This document shows positions 25,566 through 33,825 of a stretch of DNA of 64,000 nt, in pieces. The DNA comes from Candidatus Thermofonsia Clade 1 bacterium. GTDB lineage: Bacteria > Chloroflexota > Anaerolineae > Aggregatilineales > UBA2796. Position numbers and translations under genes: made by a program. Where the stretch lies: assembly GCA_002794705.1 (NCBI GenBank), contig PGTK01000004.1, forward strand, positions 160,336 through 224,335, given 5' to 3'. Below the pieces are notes generated by a model. It was not told the origin of the DNA. It was given only the letters and a program-made list of their open reading frames with translations, and did no database searches. Position 1 is the first letter of the stretch. Every line of letters starts with the position of its first letter.

Positions 25566-26362
25566 ACCTCAGCGCGATCCCAGCTCGCTTGCGCTGCGAT
25601 CTGCTTGGCGGCAAGGCTGCGCTTGACTCCTGCCGCTAATTGCTCGCGCAGCGCCGCACGCACCTGTGCTGCTGTCCAGCGGACGCCTTGCGGCTCAGGG
25701 GCGCCTTGCACCAGCACGGTCACTTCGCCTCGCGGCGGCGACGCCTCAAATTCAGCGATCAAGGCGCTCAGCGGCGCACGCGAGAAACTCTCAAAGAGCT
25801 TGGTCAGCTCAAGGGCGACCACGGCTTGCCGATCGCCAAAGACCTCATGCATGGCGCGTAGGGTCTCGACGAGGCGATTGGGACTCTCATAGCAGATCAG
25901 CGTGGCGCGCAAGGCGGCGTATTGGGCGAAAAAGGCGCGTAGCTTGGCAGGACGGCGCGGCAGGAAGCCGACGAACAGGAATGTATCGGTCGGCAAGCCA
26001 GAGGCGGCTAAGGCTGTGATTGCGGCATTAGCGCCGGGCAGCGGCACAACCTTAGCACCGAAGGCGAGCGCAGCGCGCACCAGCTCATAGCCGGGATCGG
26101 AGATGGTCGGCATACCGGCATCTGAAATGAGCGCGACATCGCCTTGGGCGAGCGCCTCGCGCAGCTGCTCAAGACGGGCTAATTTGTTATGCTCATGGTA
26201 GCTGATCATCGGCGTGTTGATCTGGTAGTGATCGAGCAAAATGCGCGAATGGCGCGTATCTTCGGCTGCGATCAGGCGCACTTCGCGCAGAATGCGCAAC
26301 GCCCGCAGCGTGATATCCTCAAGGTTGCCGATGGGCGTCGGAATCAAGTAGAGCGTGTGCAT
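25526..26362 (-). CDS. rsmI: 16S rRNA (cytidine(1402)-2'-O)-methyltransferase
   Basis: 278 residues. The N-terminus LYLIPTPIGNLEDITLRAL, then AAEDTRHSRILL, ALISDAGMPTISDPGYELV and FVGFLPRR are the standard RsmI signatures. It methylates the ribose of C1402 in 16S rRNA. Length is normal. The C-terminus ends in an acidic tail (DENAEDEDD) that overlaps the convergent LacI-like gene. Confidence 0.95.
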   Translation of the reverse strand: MHTLYLIPTPIGNLEDITLRALRILREVRLIAAEDTRHSRILLDHYQINTPMISYHEHNKLARLEQLREALAQGDVALISDAGMPTISDPGYELVRAALAFGAKVVPLPGANAAITALAASGLPTDTFLFVGFLPRRPAKLRAFFAQYAALRATLICYESPNRLVETLRAMHEVFGDRQAVVALELTKLFESFSRAPLSALIAEFEASPPRGEVTVLVQGAPEPQGVRWTAAQVRAALREQLAAGVKRSLAAKQIAAQASWDRAEVYGLDENAEDEDD

Positions 26363-26383
26363 GGCTTGTCCGCTAGGGAGGCA

Positions 26384-26545
26384 CTATTCGTCACTTTCCT
26401 CAGAATGTGTCGCCTCAGTCTCCACAGGTGCGCTGCTGAGCGGCGTCTCGCTCAGGCGGATCGCCACGCGCTGAATGTCAAAGTCCGCGACCTGATAGCC
26501 GAGCGCCTCTAGCAACTCATCAGGGCGTCACGTGCTGATCTCAAG
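26384..26545 (-). pseudogene. Duplicated 3' end of the DUF2344 gene (copy A)
   Basis: On the minus strand this piece encodes DELLEALGYQVADFDIQ, then RVAIRLSETPLSSAP and a diverged acidic tail ending in TAG at 26384-26386. It repeats the end of the DUF2344 gene at 28472-29188: 92 of 96 bases match between 26426-26521 and 28511-28606. Further upstream a short match (GATCTCAAG) remains after a deletion of about 45 bp, and an in-frame TGA blocks the frame. It has no start codon. With copy B it brackets the methyltransferase/nuclease pair. Confidence 0.85.
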
Positions 26546-26555
26546 CAGCCGCCAA

Positions 26556-28055
26556 TCAGAATAACGACATTTGTTCAACAGCGCCACGCAAGTCAAAGTT
26601 CTGAATAAGGTTTCGCGGCATTGGCAGTCGCTCCAAAGCGCGTGGCTCAACTTTGAGTGCGCCACCACCATACGATTTGCCGACAAGGGAAAGGCTCTCT
26701 AGCAGCTGTGGCTGTTGCAACAATAGCCACAACTGCTCGATTTTTTCTTGTGGTACGCTTGGCTGAGGATAGACACACAGAAAACTACTCAGCGGCACTA
26801 CTGGAGTAAGGTTGCGGATGAAGCGAGTATTTCTACGCCCAAGATAGGCGAATAGAAACGGTGGCGGCTGACGCGTTTCCATCTTGTACCACGGTGACCT
26901 TTGCGCCACAAGTGGTCTGGTATGAATGTTGAGCGACTCGCCCAGCTTTAGATACTGCTGCAGCGGTTTAGGTAACGACTCAATCGGACTTCCATCAAGG
27001 TTTAGCAGCCAAGTCGGGCACTTACGGCGACGCAGTGTCTCAATTGCCTGATCATCAAGAATATTGTTTGGAATGTCCCGTGTCCTGCCGATGGCAGGCT
27101 GAAAAAAGGACACAGGCAGGTCAAATCGGGCGATTTGATCATCTGTCAGAAAGAAAAAGTCGTTAGCGCCTGTGGCAATGCCGCGCATGACTGTGAACAG
27201 CGCCTTGAAAGGGATAGTCTCATTGGGATCAGGGCGCGCCGCACAGCGTGATAATCCTATTGCAACAGACTCTTTGAGATCGCGCCGATAGATACGCAAG
27301 CCACTGGGGTGCTCTTCAAAGCGGCTGGCTATCCACTGAAACAGCGCCTCAGGCTCAGAGGTACAGCGCGCCCATAGAAACTCTTTCTGAGGTGGGCGAT
27401 TGCGAATCAAAAAGACCACAGGATTAATGTCAACTTTCGGAAAAGGCGAGACCGTGTGATGAAAAACGATAACAGCCTCAAGGGCATAACGTGCAGTCAC
27501 CCAAGACCAAAAGCGCTGCCCTGAAAGCCCCCCACAGGTATCAGCGGGCATCACAAAAGCCAGTTTGCCTTCAGGCGCTAACAGATGAAGAGCGACCAGT
27601 AAAAAGTAATTATGCAGACCAAAGCGACCGTCAAGCGTGAAGCCCAGCTGATTCAGCGCCAAATAGCGCAACTGTGCTTTCAGCTCAGCCGAGAGGCGAT
27701 GATGCCTAATGTAAGGTGGGTTAGCTACAATCGCTTCAAAGGGTTGCAGTGGCGGATCGCTCAAAAAACTGCTGAGCGTTATATCAGCAAGGTCGCTATC
27801 TGTTAGACCTGTCTGCACTGCCTGCGCTAGGGCAGCTGGATCGACCTCCCTGCCTGCCAGATGAACATGCCAGTTGCGCATAGCAGCAAGGCGCTTGGCA
27901 GCGCGGAAGAAAGCGCCTGCGCCAACTGCTAGATCGAAGAGCGTTTGCCCATCTCGCTCTAGCACATAAGCAACCATTGCATCAGCTAGCCAGTCAGGCG
28001 TCCAAAACTGACCTTTCTGGCGCAAGGTCTCCCGATGGGCTTTAGCGTGACTCAT
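26556..28055 (-). CDS. N6-adenine DNA methyltransferase of a type II restriction-modification system
   Basis: 499 residues. The N-terminus has QKGQFWTPDWLADAMVAYVL, the AdoMet motif DLAVGAGAFF and the catalytic motif IVANPPYIRHH, typical of gamma-class TaqI/Eco57I-like N6-adenine methyltransferases. The C-terminal half is the likely target-recognition domain and ends in QMSLF. No nuclease domain is fused. The ATG overlaps the TGA of the upstream small gene as ATGA, so the two are coupled. The gene lies inside a duplicated stretch of the DUF2344 gene, which suggests a foreign insertion. Confidence 0.85.
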   Translation of the reverse strand: MSHAKAHRETLRQKGQFWTPDWLADAMVAYVLERDGQTLFDLAVGAGAFFRAAKRLAAMRNWHVHLAGREVDPAALAQAVQTGLTDSDLADITLSSFLSDPPLQPFEAIVANPPYIRHHRLSAELKAQLRYLALNQLGFTLDGRFGLHNYFLLVALHLLAPEGKLAFVMPADTCGGLSGQRFWSWVTARYALEAVIVFHHTVSPFPKVDINPVVFLIRNRPPQKEFLWARCTSEPEALFQWIASRFEEHPSGLRIYRRDLKESVAIGLSRCAARPDPNETIPFKALFTVMRGIATGANDFFFLTDDQIARFDLPVSFFQPAIGRTRDIPNNILDDQAIETLRRRKCPTWLLNLDGSPIESLPKPLQQYLKLGESLNIHTRPLVAQRSPWYKMETRQPPPFLFAYLGRRNTRFIRNLTPVVPLSSFLCVYPQPSVPQEKIEQLWLLLQQPQLLESLSLVGKSYGGGALKVEPRALERLPMPRNLIQNFDLRGAVEQMSLF

Positions 28056-28468
28056 ACCAACTCTTCAAGTGAAATAAATGGCAGTTCCGAGACGCCACCA
28101 AGCGTTTGAACAAAATTCAAGATAGAGGCGTGTCTTGCTGCATTGAAGATCAACAAATCAGGACGTTTCGCGTCTAGCAAGCCTGCTTTCTCTAAACGCT
28201 CAAAATACAGCTCGTAGGCGCGTATATCATCATTGGGCGCCACACCGCTAGGACCATATGGCAGAGCAAAAAAGTGCTCTGTGGCGTTAATGGCTGCGAT
28301 CAAACGCTCTTCACTCCACACGCCCTGCGACCAGCGCATAAGAAAATCGCTGCTGCGCAGACGACGCGGATTAAGTAAAAAGCCATCCCAATCTATCCAC
28401 GATAAACTAGACAGAGAAAATTCAAGCCACTCAGTTGAGACTTGCAGCGCCTGTTCGAATAAAGCCAC
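28052..28468 (-). CDS. Putative restriction endonuclease, N-terminal part only (AccI-like)
   Basis: 138 residues. The stretches LMRWSQGVW, FFALPYGPSGVAPNDDIR, YELYFERLEKAGL and KRPDLLIF resemble, from memory, the N-terminal half of AccI-family type II endonucleases, which are about 360 residues long. The protein stops shortly after KRPDLL, where the PD-(D/E)xK core would continue, so the catalytic Glu-x-Lys is missing. It overlaps the methyltransferase start by 4 bp. It may be a truncated, inactive nuclease or a specificity partner. Family assignment is moderate. Confidence 0.55.
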   Translation of the reverse strand: MALFEQALQVSTEWLEFSLSSLSWIDWDGFLLNPRRLRSSDFLMRWSQGVWSEERLIAAINATEHFFALPYGPSGVAPNDDIRAYELYFERLEKAGLLDAKRPDLLIFNAARHASILNFVQTLGGVSELPFISLEELV

Positions 28469-28471
28469 AGA

Positions 28472-29188
28472 TCACTCACTTTCCTCAGGTTGAGGTAGCT
28501 CATCCTCTGTAGGTGCGCTGCTGAGTGGCGTCTCGCTCAGGCGGATCGCCACGCGCTGAATGTCAAAGTCCGCAACCTGATAGCCGAGCGCTTCCAGCAA
28601 CTCATCTGGACGCCCTGTGCCACTGGAGGTGCTGTACAGATCGGCGTAGAGCGCGCCGTCTGCGCCGATCTCAAGAGAGCGGATGAGCGGCTTGAGGTCA
28701 TATGCTTTATCGCGGCGCGTGCGCAGGAGCTGTGGTTGCGCCATCAGCGCTGCGACTCGCTCCGCCATGCCCGCCACAGCCTCAGGCGCCGAGTCGGGGC
28801 GCGGCGTGATGCGAAAGACCGCGCTCTCGACCACAGTTTGCAGGGCGGGCGCACGCAGCGGCACTTCTTCAACTTTCAGCACAGGCAGATCAGGCGGACT
28901 AACCGCCATCAGGCGCTCAGGCAAGCCCTCCAGCGGCTCAGGGCGCTCTAGCCAGATATCGAGCAGCTCACATTCGCTAGTCAAGCCCAGCGGCAAGGGC
29001 GACGCCAGCTGCATTCGCGGGCGCGCATTGAAGCCTTGTGTGTAGGCGAGCGCCAGCTGGGCGCGCCGCAGAATGCGCTCCCACGTCTTAGCCAGATCGA
29101 GGTGTCCGATGAATTTGAGCGCGCCGCGCTTGGCAAAGGTGATGCGCAGCCGCTGCACGGGCTGCGGCGCCTCTGGACGGTCGCTCAT
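28472..29188 (-). CDS. DUF2344 (TIGR03936) radical-SAM-associated protein
   Basis: 238 residues from the ATG at 29188. The N-terminus (RLRITFAKRGALKFIGHLDL, then TWERILRRAQLALAYTQGFN and RPRMQLASPLPLG) is diagnostic of the DUF2344 domain, which is either fused to or encoded next to a B12-binding radical SAM protein. No radical SAM gene is adjacent here. The exact function is unknown; a role in tRNA or ribosome modification has been suggested for such fusions. Its last 130 bp are duplicated at 26384-26545. An in-frame TTG at 29194 overlaps the upstream stop. Confidence 0.85.
   Translation of the reverse strand: MSDRPEAPQPVQRLRITFAKRGALKFIGHLDLAKTWERILRRAQLALAYTQGFNARPRMQLASPLPLGLTSECELLDIWLERPEPLEGLPERLMAVSPPDLPVLKVEEVPLRAPALQTVVESAVFRITPRPDSAPEAVAGMAERVAALMAQPQLLRTRRDKAYDLKPLIRSLEIGADGALYADLYSTSSGTGRPDELLEALGYQVADFDIQRVAIRLSETPLSSAPTEDELPQPEESE
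28476..28606. repeat. Direct repeat copy B (3' end of the DUF2344 gene)
   Basis: The bases 28511-28606 match 26426-26521 with 4 differences, and TCACTTTCCTCAG also recurs near both stops (28476-28488 and 26391-26403). The stretch in between has diverged. The two copies lie in the same orientation about 2.1 kb apart and flank the two restriction-modification genes. Confidence 0.85.
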
Positions 29189-29190
29189 GC

Positions 29191-30378
29191 TCAACGGATG
29201 ACGGCTAACGCCTTGCCGACTTTCTCAAAGGCGCTCAGCGCTTGCTCAAGGTCGGATTGGCTGTGCATGGCGCTGTTCATCACGCGGATGCGTGCCTTGC
29301 CGTGCGGTACAGTCGGATAGCCAATCGCCATGGCGAACACGCCCTCTTCAAAAAGTTGACGGCTGAACTGTTGCGCTAAGGGCGCCTCGCCCAGCATGAC
29401 TGGCACAATCGGCGTCTGCGAAAAGCCGACATCAAAGCCGAGCATCTTCATCTCACGGCGGAAAAACTCTGCGTTGCGCCACAGACGTTCCACTAGCTCT
29501 GTGCTATCCTCAAGGATATCAATCGCGGCAAGGCAAGCCGCCACATCCGGCACGGTCATGGCGCTGCTAAACAAAAACGGACGCGCCCGCTGCCGCAGCC
29601 ACTCAATGATGATCGGGCTGCCCGCCACCACGCCGCCCACCACGCCAAACGCCTTGCTCAGCGTGCCGACCTCAATATCCACTTTGCCGTGCAGATGAAA
29701 ATGATCGACAATGCCGCGCCCGCCATGCCCCAGTACGCCTTCGCCATGCGCGTCATCCACCATCAGCAAGATATCGTGTTGGCGCGCTAGCTCGTAAATC
29801 TCTGGCAGGGGCGCAATGTCGCCGTCCATGCTGAAGACCCCGTCCGTGACGATCAAGCGGCGCGTCTCAGCCGTGAAAGGCGTACTCTCGATCTTTTGGC
29901 GCAGATCGTCCACATCGGCGTGCTTATAGCGCACAATCTCTGCCCGACTGAGCCGTGCGCCGTCAATGATGCTGGCATGGTTCAGCTCATCGCTGAAGAT
30001 GATATCGCCCTTGCCCACGAGCGCCGGAATGGTCGCTAAATTGGCGTTGAAGCCGCTCTGGAAGGTGATCGCCGCCTCAACGCCCTTGAAAGCCGCAAGA
30101 CGGCGCTCTAGCTGGATGTGCAAATCCATTGTGCCGGCGATGCTGCGCACAGCCGCCGGTCCGACGCCGTGCGTGTGCATAGCGCGCTCCGCCGCAGCGA
30201 CCAAGCGCGGATCGTTCGCCAGACCGAGATAATTATTCGTGCAGAAATTCAACACACGGCGCCCATCTACCGTGATCCATGCGCCTTGCGCCGACTCAAT
30301 CGTACGGATCGTGTTGTACAAGCCCTGCTCGCGCAGCGCCGCTATCTCGCGTTCAATCCAAGCTGTTTTTGTTGACAT
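29191..30378 (-). CDS. kbl: Glycine C-acetyltransferase / 8-amino-7-oxononanoate synthase family
   Basis: 395 residues. It is an alpha-oxoamine synthase with [39 protein letters not shown] and the PLP-binding Lys in [13 protein letters not shown]. Length and the [11 protein letters not shown] start favour 2-amino-3-oxobutyrate CoA ligase (threonine breakdown); biotin-pathway BioF activity is the alternative, since the families overlap. No threonine dehydrogenase or biotin gene is adjacent. The DUF2344 gene begins 2 bp after its stop. Confidence 0.8.
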   Translation of the reverse strand: MSTKTAWIEREIAALREQGLYNTIRTIESAQGAWITVDGRRVLNFCTNNYLGLANDPRLVAAAERAMHTHGVGPAAVRSIAGTMDLHIQLERRLAAFKGVEAAITFQSGFNANLATIPALVGKGDIIFSDELNHASIIDGARLSRAEIVRYKHADVDDLRQKIESTPFTAETRRLIVTDGVFSMDGDIAPLPEIYELARQHDILLMVDDAHGEGVLGHGGRGIVDHFHLHGKVDIEVGTLSKAFGVVGGVVAGSPIIIEWLRQRARPFLFSSAMTVPDVAACLAAIDILEDSTELVERLWRNAEFFRREMKMLGFDVGFSQTPIVPVMLGEAPLAQQFSRQLFEEGVFAMAIGYPTVPHGKARIRVMNSAMHSQSDLEQALSAFEKVGKALAVIR

Positions 30379-30397
30379 TGCTCTCAAACGCTCACAC

Positions 30398-30430
30398 GAA
30401 TACTGCCTATTTTTTCGATAGGCAGTATTC
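30398..30430. other. Perfect 13-bp inverted repeat upstream of kbl
   Basis: GAATACTGCCTAT (30398-30410) pairs with ATAGGCAGTATTC (30418-30430) around TTTTTCG. It lies in the 73-bp gap between the cysM-like stop and the kbl-like ATG. On the coding (minus) strand no T-run follows the stem, so an operator or an mRNA-stabilising hairpin is more likely than a terminator. Confidence 0.6.
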
Positions 30431-30451
30431 TAGCAGCGCACGCCGAGTCTG

Positions 30452-31396
30452 TCATGGGCGCCATGGCGCGTGTGAGAGATACTTGTATGCCGAGTCGGGG
30501 AAGATCAGCACAATTACGCCCGACTCCTCACGCTCTGCCAGCTCCTCTGCCACGCGCAACGCCGCGACTACCGCCGCCGCAGCGCTAATGCCGACCAGCA
30601 CGCCCTCCTCACGCGCTAGACGCCGCGCCATTTCGTAGGTCTCATCCGTGCCGATGAAGAGCTGGCGATCGGGCAAGGTCGGGTCGTAGATACCGGGCTG
30701 AATCGCCGTCTCCATGTGCTTGAGACCCTCTAGACCGTGAAAAGGCGAGTCGGGCTGCACGGCGATCACCTGTACCGACGGCTTGAGTTCCTTCAAACGC
30801 CGACTGGTGCCGACGAATGTCCCTGTAGTGCCAAGGCCGGCGATAAAGTGCGTGATCGCGCCTTCGGTCTGCTCCCAGATTTCAAGGGCAGTGCTGTGAT
30901 AGTGCGCCTGCCAATTGGCGGGATTGTTGTACTGATCAGCGTAAAAGTAGCGATCAGGCTCGCGCTGGACCAGATCACGCACAGCGCGAATGGCGCCATC
31001 AGAGCCTTCTAAGGGATCGGTCAGCACGAGTTCGGCGCCGTAAGCACGCAAGATAGCCAATCGCTCAGGACTAGCATTGGCAGGCACAAATAGCTTGACA
31101 TGAATGCCGCGCAGCGCGCCAAGCATGGCGTAGGCAATGCCTGTGTTGCCGCTGGTGCTATCCACAAGGGTCATGCCGCGCCGCAGCTTGCCTTCGCGTT
31201 CCGCTGTGCGGATGATGTTCAGCGCAGCACGATCTTTCACGCTGCCGCCCGGATTCGTCCACTCTGCCTTGGCATAAATGCCGATGTTCGGCGGTAAATG
31301 CGCCGTTACGCGCCTCAGGTGCAAAAGCGGCGTGTTGCCGATGAGCGCCTCAAGCGTGGTGGCTGCACTGACCTGCGGAAAAGTTCTAGCCGTCAT
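30452..31396 (-). CDS. cysM: PLP-dependent cysteine synthase (CysM-like)
   Basis: 314 residues from the ATG at 31396, preceded by GGAG; a GTG at 31408 is the alternative start. LIGNTPLLHLRRV, the PLP Lys in NPGGSVKDRAAL, the substrate loop DSTSGNTGIAYAM and the phosphate-binding GLGTTGTFVGTSR are all present. It makes cysteine from O-acetylserine or a similar acceptor; cystathionine beta-synthase-like use is possible because the groups overlap. No CBS domains are present. Confidence 0.85.
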   Translation of the reverse strand: MTARTFPQVSAATTLEALIGNTPLLHLRRVTAHLPPNIGIYAKAEWTNPGGSVKDRAALNIIRTAEREGKLRRGMTLVDSTSGNTGIAYAMLGALRGIHVKLFVPANASPERLAILRAYGAELVLTDPLEGSDGAIRAVRDLVQREPDRYFYADQYNNPANWQAHYHSTALEIWEQTEGAITHFIAGLGTTGTFVGTSRRLKELKPSVQVIAVQPDSPFHGLEGLKHMETAIQPGIYDPTLPDRQLFIGTDETYEMARRLAREEGVLVGISAAAAVVAALRVAEELAEREESGVIVLIFPDSAYKYLSHAPWRP

Positions 31397-31770
31397 TCGG
31401 ATGCTCACTCCGTGTTCATTCCTTCACTTTGGCAAAACAAAAGGCGCACACCTGCCCAAAAGACACAGAAACACCGCACGTCCTGGCGTGAAAAGCCTCG
31501 ATAAGCTACCCGCAACGGGCGCTTATTCAGGGACGTACAGCGTCAATGCTTCGGGATTAGGTGTGCGCCAACTAGCCGTATAGGGCTAGGCAGTGCGCTC
31601 AGTTCGCTGCGCGCTGAAGCAGAGCCTTACGTCCCTGCCCCAGACACAAGCAAGCCTGCTTTCTCATCATGTGATCAATGCCTCTGCGTCCGTAACGCTT
31701 CGTTTGAACGCTGATGAGCTGATCTTAGCGGCTCTGGGCGTGAATGTCAACTGGGCGGTAAAAGATAGCA
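31397..31770. other. Gene-free stretch between the cysM-like gene and rplS
   Basis: No convincing gene is seen on either strand. An imperfect hairpin (31501-31526) has ends ATAAGC/GCTTAT and an inner CCCG/CGGG. Just beside it a short minus-strand frame reads WRTPNPEALTLYVPE before a TAA (31523-31525), and a stop lies 4 codons upstream. This looks like the leftover end of a lost gene, but that is weak. The rplS promoter begins at 31771. Confidence 0.4.
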
Positions 31771-31799
31771 TTGAAGGGCGCCTTGCAGCCTGCTATAAT
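31771..31799 (+). promoter_or_regulatory. rplS promoter
   Basis: TTGAAG (31771-31776) and TATAAT (31794-31799) are exactly 17 bp apart, and TGC precedes the -10 (extended -10). This is the best promoter match in the window. The predicted leader is about 55 nt, with AAGGAAG before the rplS ATG. Confidence 0.8.
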
Positions 31800-31861
31800 G
31801 GCGCACCATAGCAACCCTTGTGCAGCGGCAACCCTAGCAAAGCCCTAAGGAAGTTTTCAGA

Positions 31862-32251
31862 ATGTCCAAACAAGAGCTGATCAAGACGTTTGACGCGCCT
31901 GATCGCGGCTTTCCGCCGATTGCAGTCGGCGATACAGTCCGCGTCCATGTGCGCGTGGTGGAAGGCAGTAAAGAGCGCATTCAAGTCTTTCAAGGCTTGG
32001 TGATTCGGCATCACGGCGGCGGGCAGAACGAGCTGTTCACAGTGCGGCGCATTGCCAGTCACGGCGTTGGCGTGGAGCGCACATTCTTGTATCGCAGCCC
32101 GCGCATTGAGAAGATCGAGGTCTTGCGCCACGCCAAAGTGCGCCGTGCGCAGCTTTACTACATGCGCAATCTGAGCGGCAAGGCGGCGCGCCTGAAAGAG
32201 CGCCGTGTGCTGACTGGCACAGCAGCAGGCACAGACGAATCGCAGGAGTAG
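31862..32251 (+). CDS. rplS: 50S ribosomal protein L19
   Basis: 129 residues. The L19 signatures are clear: [52 protein letters not shown] and [23 protein letters not shown]19 sits at the interface of the two ribosomal subunits. It is not preceded by rpsP-rimM-trmD as in many bacteria; here it leads a group with a C26 peptidase and murI. Confidence 0.97.
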   Translation: MSKQELIKTFDAPDRGFPPIAVGDTVRVHVRVVEGSKERIQVFQGLVIRHHGGGQNELFTVRRIASHGVGVERTFLYRSPRIEKIEVLRHAKVRRAQLYYMRNLSGKAARLKERRVLTGTAAGTDESQE

Positions 32252-32255
32252 GGCT

Positions 32256-33008
32256 GTGAGCCGTCCGCTGATCGGCATTGTGTGTGGTCCGCATTATGAA
32301 GATGGCACGCTCTTCTATGGCTTAATGCCCTCGTATGCGCGCTCAGTGGCTGAGGCGGGCGGACTGCCTGTCTTGATTGTGCCAACAGTGGACGAAGCGA
32401 CGCTGCGCGAGACCTACGAACGCATGGACGCCGTCTTGATGGCGGGCGGCGCTGATGTTGATCCCGTTCACTACGGCATGGAGATGACGGCGCAGGTCTA
32501 TGGCGTTGACCCGCAGCGCGATCACGCTGAGCTGAGCATGATCCGTTGGGCAGCCCAAGAGGATAAGCCGCTCTTTGGCATTTGTCGCGGCTGCCAGATG
32601 ATGAATGTGGCGCTAGGCGGCACGCTCTACCGCGATATCCCATCGGAGTACCCTGACTTCAGAGGCGTGAATCACAGCGTGCGTGGCGCTGTGGCGCGCA
32701 AACAGCCTGCCCATCAGGTAGATATCTTTTCCAACTCGCGCCTTGCCGCCGCTATGGGCGTGCCAGATGGGCGTCTTGCGGTCAACAGTATGCATCATCA
32801 GGCTGTGCGCGATGTCGCACCTGCCCTGAAGGTCTCGGCGCTCTCAGAAGATGGGATCGTTGAGGCAGTTGAGCTACCTCAAGCGCGCTTTTTCATCGGC
32901 GTGCAGTGGCATCCTGAAGAATTGCTGGAGAGCGAGATCGAGAGCCGCGCCGCAATGGAGCGCCTCTTCAAAGCATTTGTAGAGGCGGCGCGCCCTAAGG
33001 GAGCATGA
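32256..33008 (+). CDS. Gamma-glutamyl-gamma-aminobutyrate hydrolase-like peptidase (C26)
   Basis: 250 residues from GTG, 4 bp after rplS. It is a class I glutamine-amidotransferase-fold hydrolase with the nucleophile in LFGICRGCQMMNVALGGTL, VNSMHHQAV and the catalytic His in VQWHPEELL. PuuD-type enzymes cleave gamma-glutamyl bonds in the putrescine pathway, but no puu genes are here, so another gamma-glutamyl compound is possible. It overlaps murI by ATGA, giving a tight three-gene group with rplS. Confidence 0.88.
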   Translation: MSRPLIGIVCGPHYEDGTLFYGLMPSYARSVAEAGGLPVLIVPTVDEATLRETYERMDAVLMAGGADVDPVHYGMEMTAQVYGVDPQRDHAELSMIRWAAQEDKPLFGICRGCQMMNVALGGTLYRDIPSEYPDFRGVNHSVRGAVARKQPAHQVDIFSNSRLAAAMGVPDGRLAVNSMHHQAVRDVAPALKVSALSEDGIVEAVELPQARFFIGVQWHPEELLESEIESRAAMERLFKAFVEAARPKGA

Positions 33009-33802
33009 GCGATCCGCGTCCAATTGGCTTGCTGGATTCAGGCGTAGGCGGACTCTCCGTGCTGCGCGAGGTGCGTCGTCTGTTGCCCGCTGAGCCGCTG
33101 TGCTACGTAGCCGATCAAGCCAATTTGCCCTACGGCACGCGCCCTGTAGATGAATTGCGGCAATTGGTCGAGCGGATCGTCCGCTTTTTAATTGCACAGG
33201 ACTGCAAACTGATCGTAATCGCCTGCAATGCAGCGAATGCAGCGGCGTTGCACTATCTGCGGGCGCAATTCCCAGAGATACCGATTGTGGGCATGGAGCC
33301 AGCCGTGAAGCCTGCAGCTGAGCGCACGCGCACGGGCGCCATCGGCGTGCTGACCACGCAAACGACAGCGCAAGGCGCGCTTTATGCTAACGTCTTGACG
33401 CGCTTTGCGAACGGCGTGCGTGTGATCACGCAGGTGTGTCCGCAGTTGGTGTGGCTAGTGGAGCAAGGCGCGCCTGAGGATGAATCAGCGCAGCAGATGG
33501 TGGCAGAGTGCCTCGCGCCGTTGCAAGCCGCTCAAGTTGACCACATTGTGCTGGGCTGCACGCACTTCCCTTTTCTGATCCCGCACATGCAGGCTATTCT
33601 TGGCAGTTCAGTCAGCTTGGTAGACCCCGCACCCGCCGTTGCGCGGCAAGTCCGCCGCGTGCTAGAGGCGCGAGAGGCGCTGAACGACTCCAACTCAAAA
33701 GGCGAGGCGCGCTTTTTCACCAGCGGCGCGCCTGAGCAGTTCAGCCGCGTGGCGAGTCGCTTGCTAGGCGCGTCTGTTGAGGCGTTGCCGCTGCGAGTTT
33801 AG
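33005..33802 (+). CDS. murI: Glutamate racemase
   Basis: 265 residues. It has IGLLDSGVGGLSVLREV, NLPYGTR, the first catalytic Cys in IACNAANAAAL and the second in VLGCTHFPFLIP. It makes D-glutamate for peptidoglycan. The motif ACNAANAAAL replaces the more usual ACNTA(S/T), but the Cys and overall length are normal. The start overlaps the preceding C26 peptidase gene. Confidence 0.93.
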   Translation: MSDPRPIGLLDSGVGGLSVLREVRRLLPAEPLCYVADQANLPYGTRPVDELRQLVERIVRFLIAQDCKLIVIACNAANAAALHYLRAQFPEIPIVGMEPAVKPAAERTRTGAIGVLTTQTTAQGALYANVLTRFANGVRVITQVCPQLVWLVEQGAPEDESAQQMVAECLAPLQAAQVDHIVLGCTHFPFLIPHMQAILGSSVSLVDPAPAVARQVRRVLEAREALNDSNSKGEARFFTSGAPEQFSRVASRLLGASVEALPLRV

Positions 33803-33825
33803 CTCGCAGCGGCACGCTGATCAGC

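Noticed and set aside
31523..31585. A short gene ending in LTLYVPE on the minus strand
   Set aside because: Only about 20 codons lie between two stops and there is no start codon. At best it is a remnant, so it is only mentioned in the gap entry.
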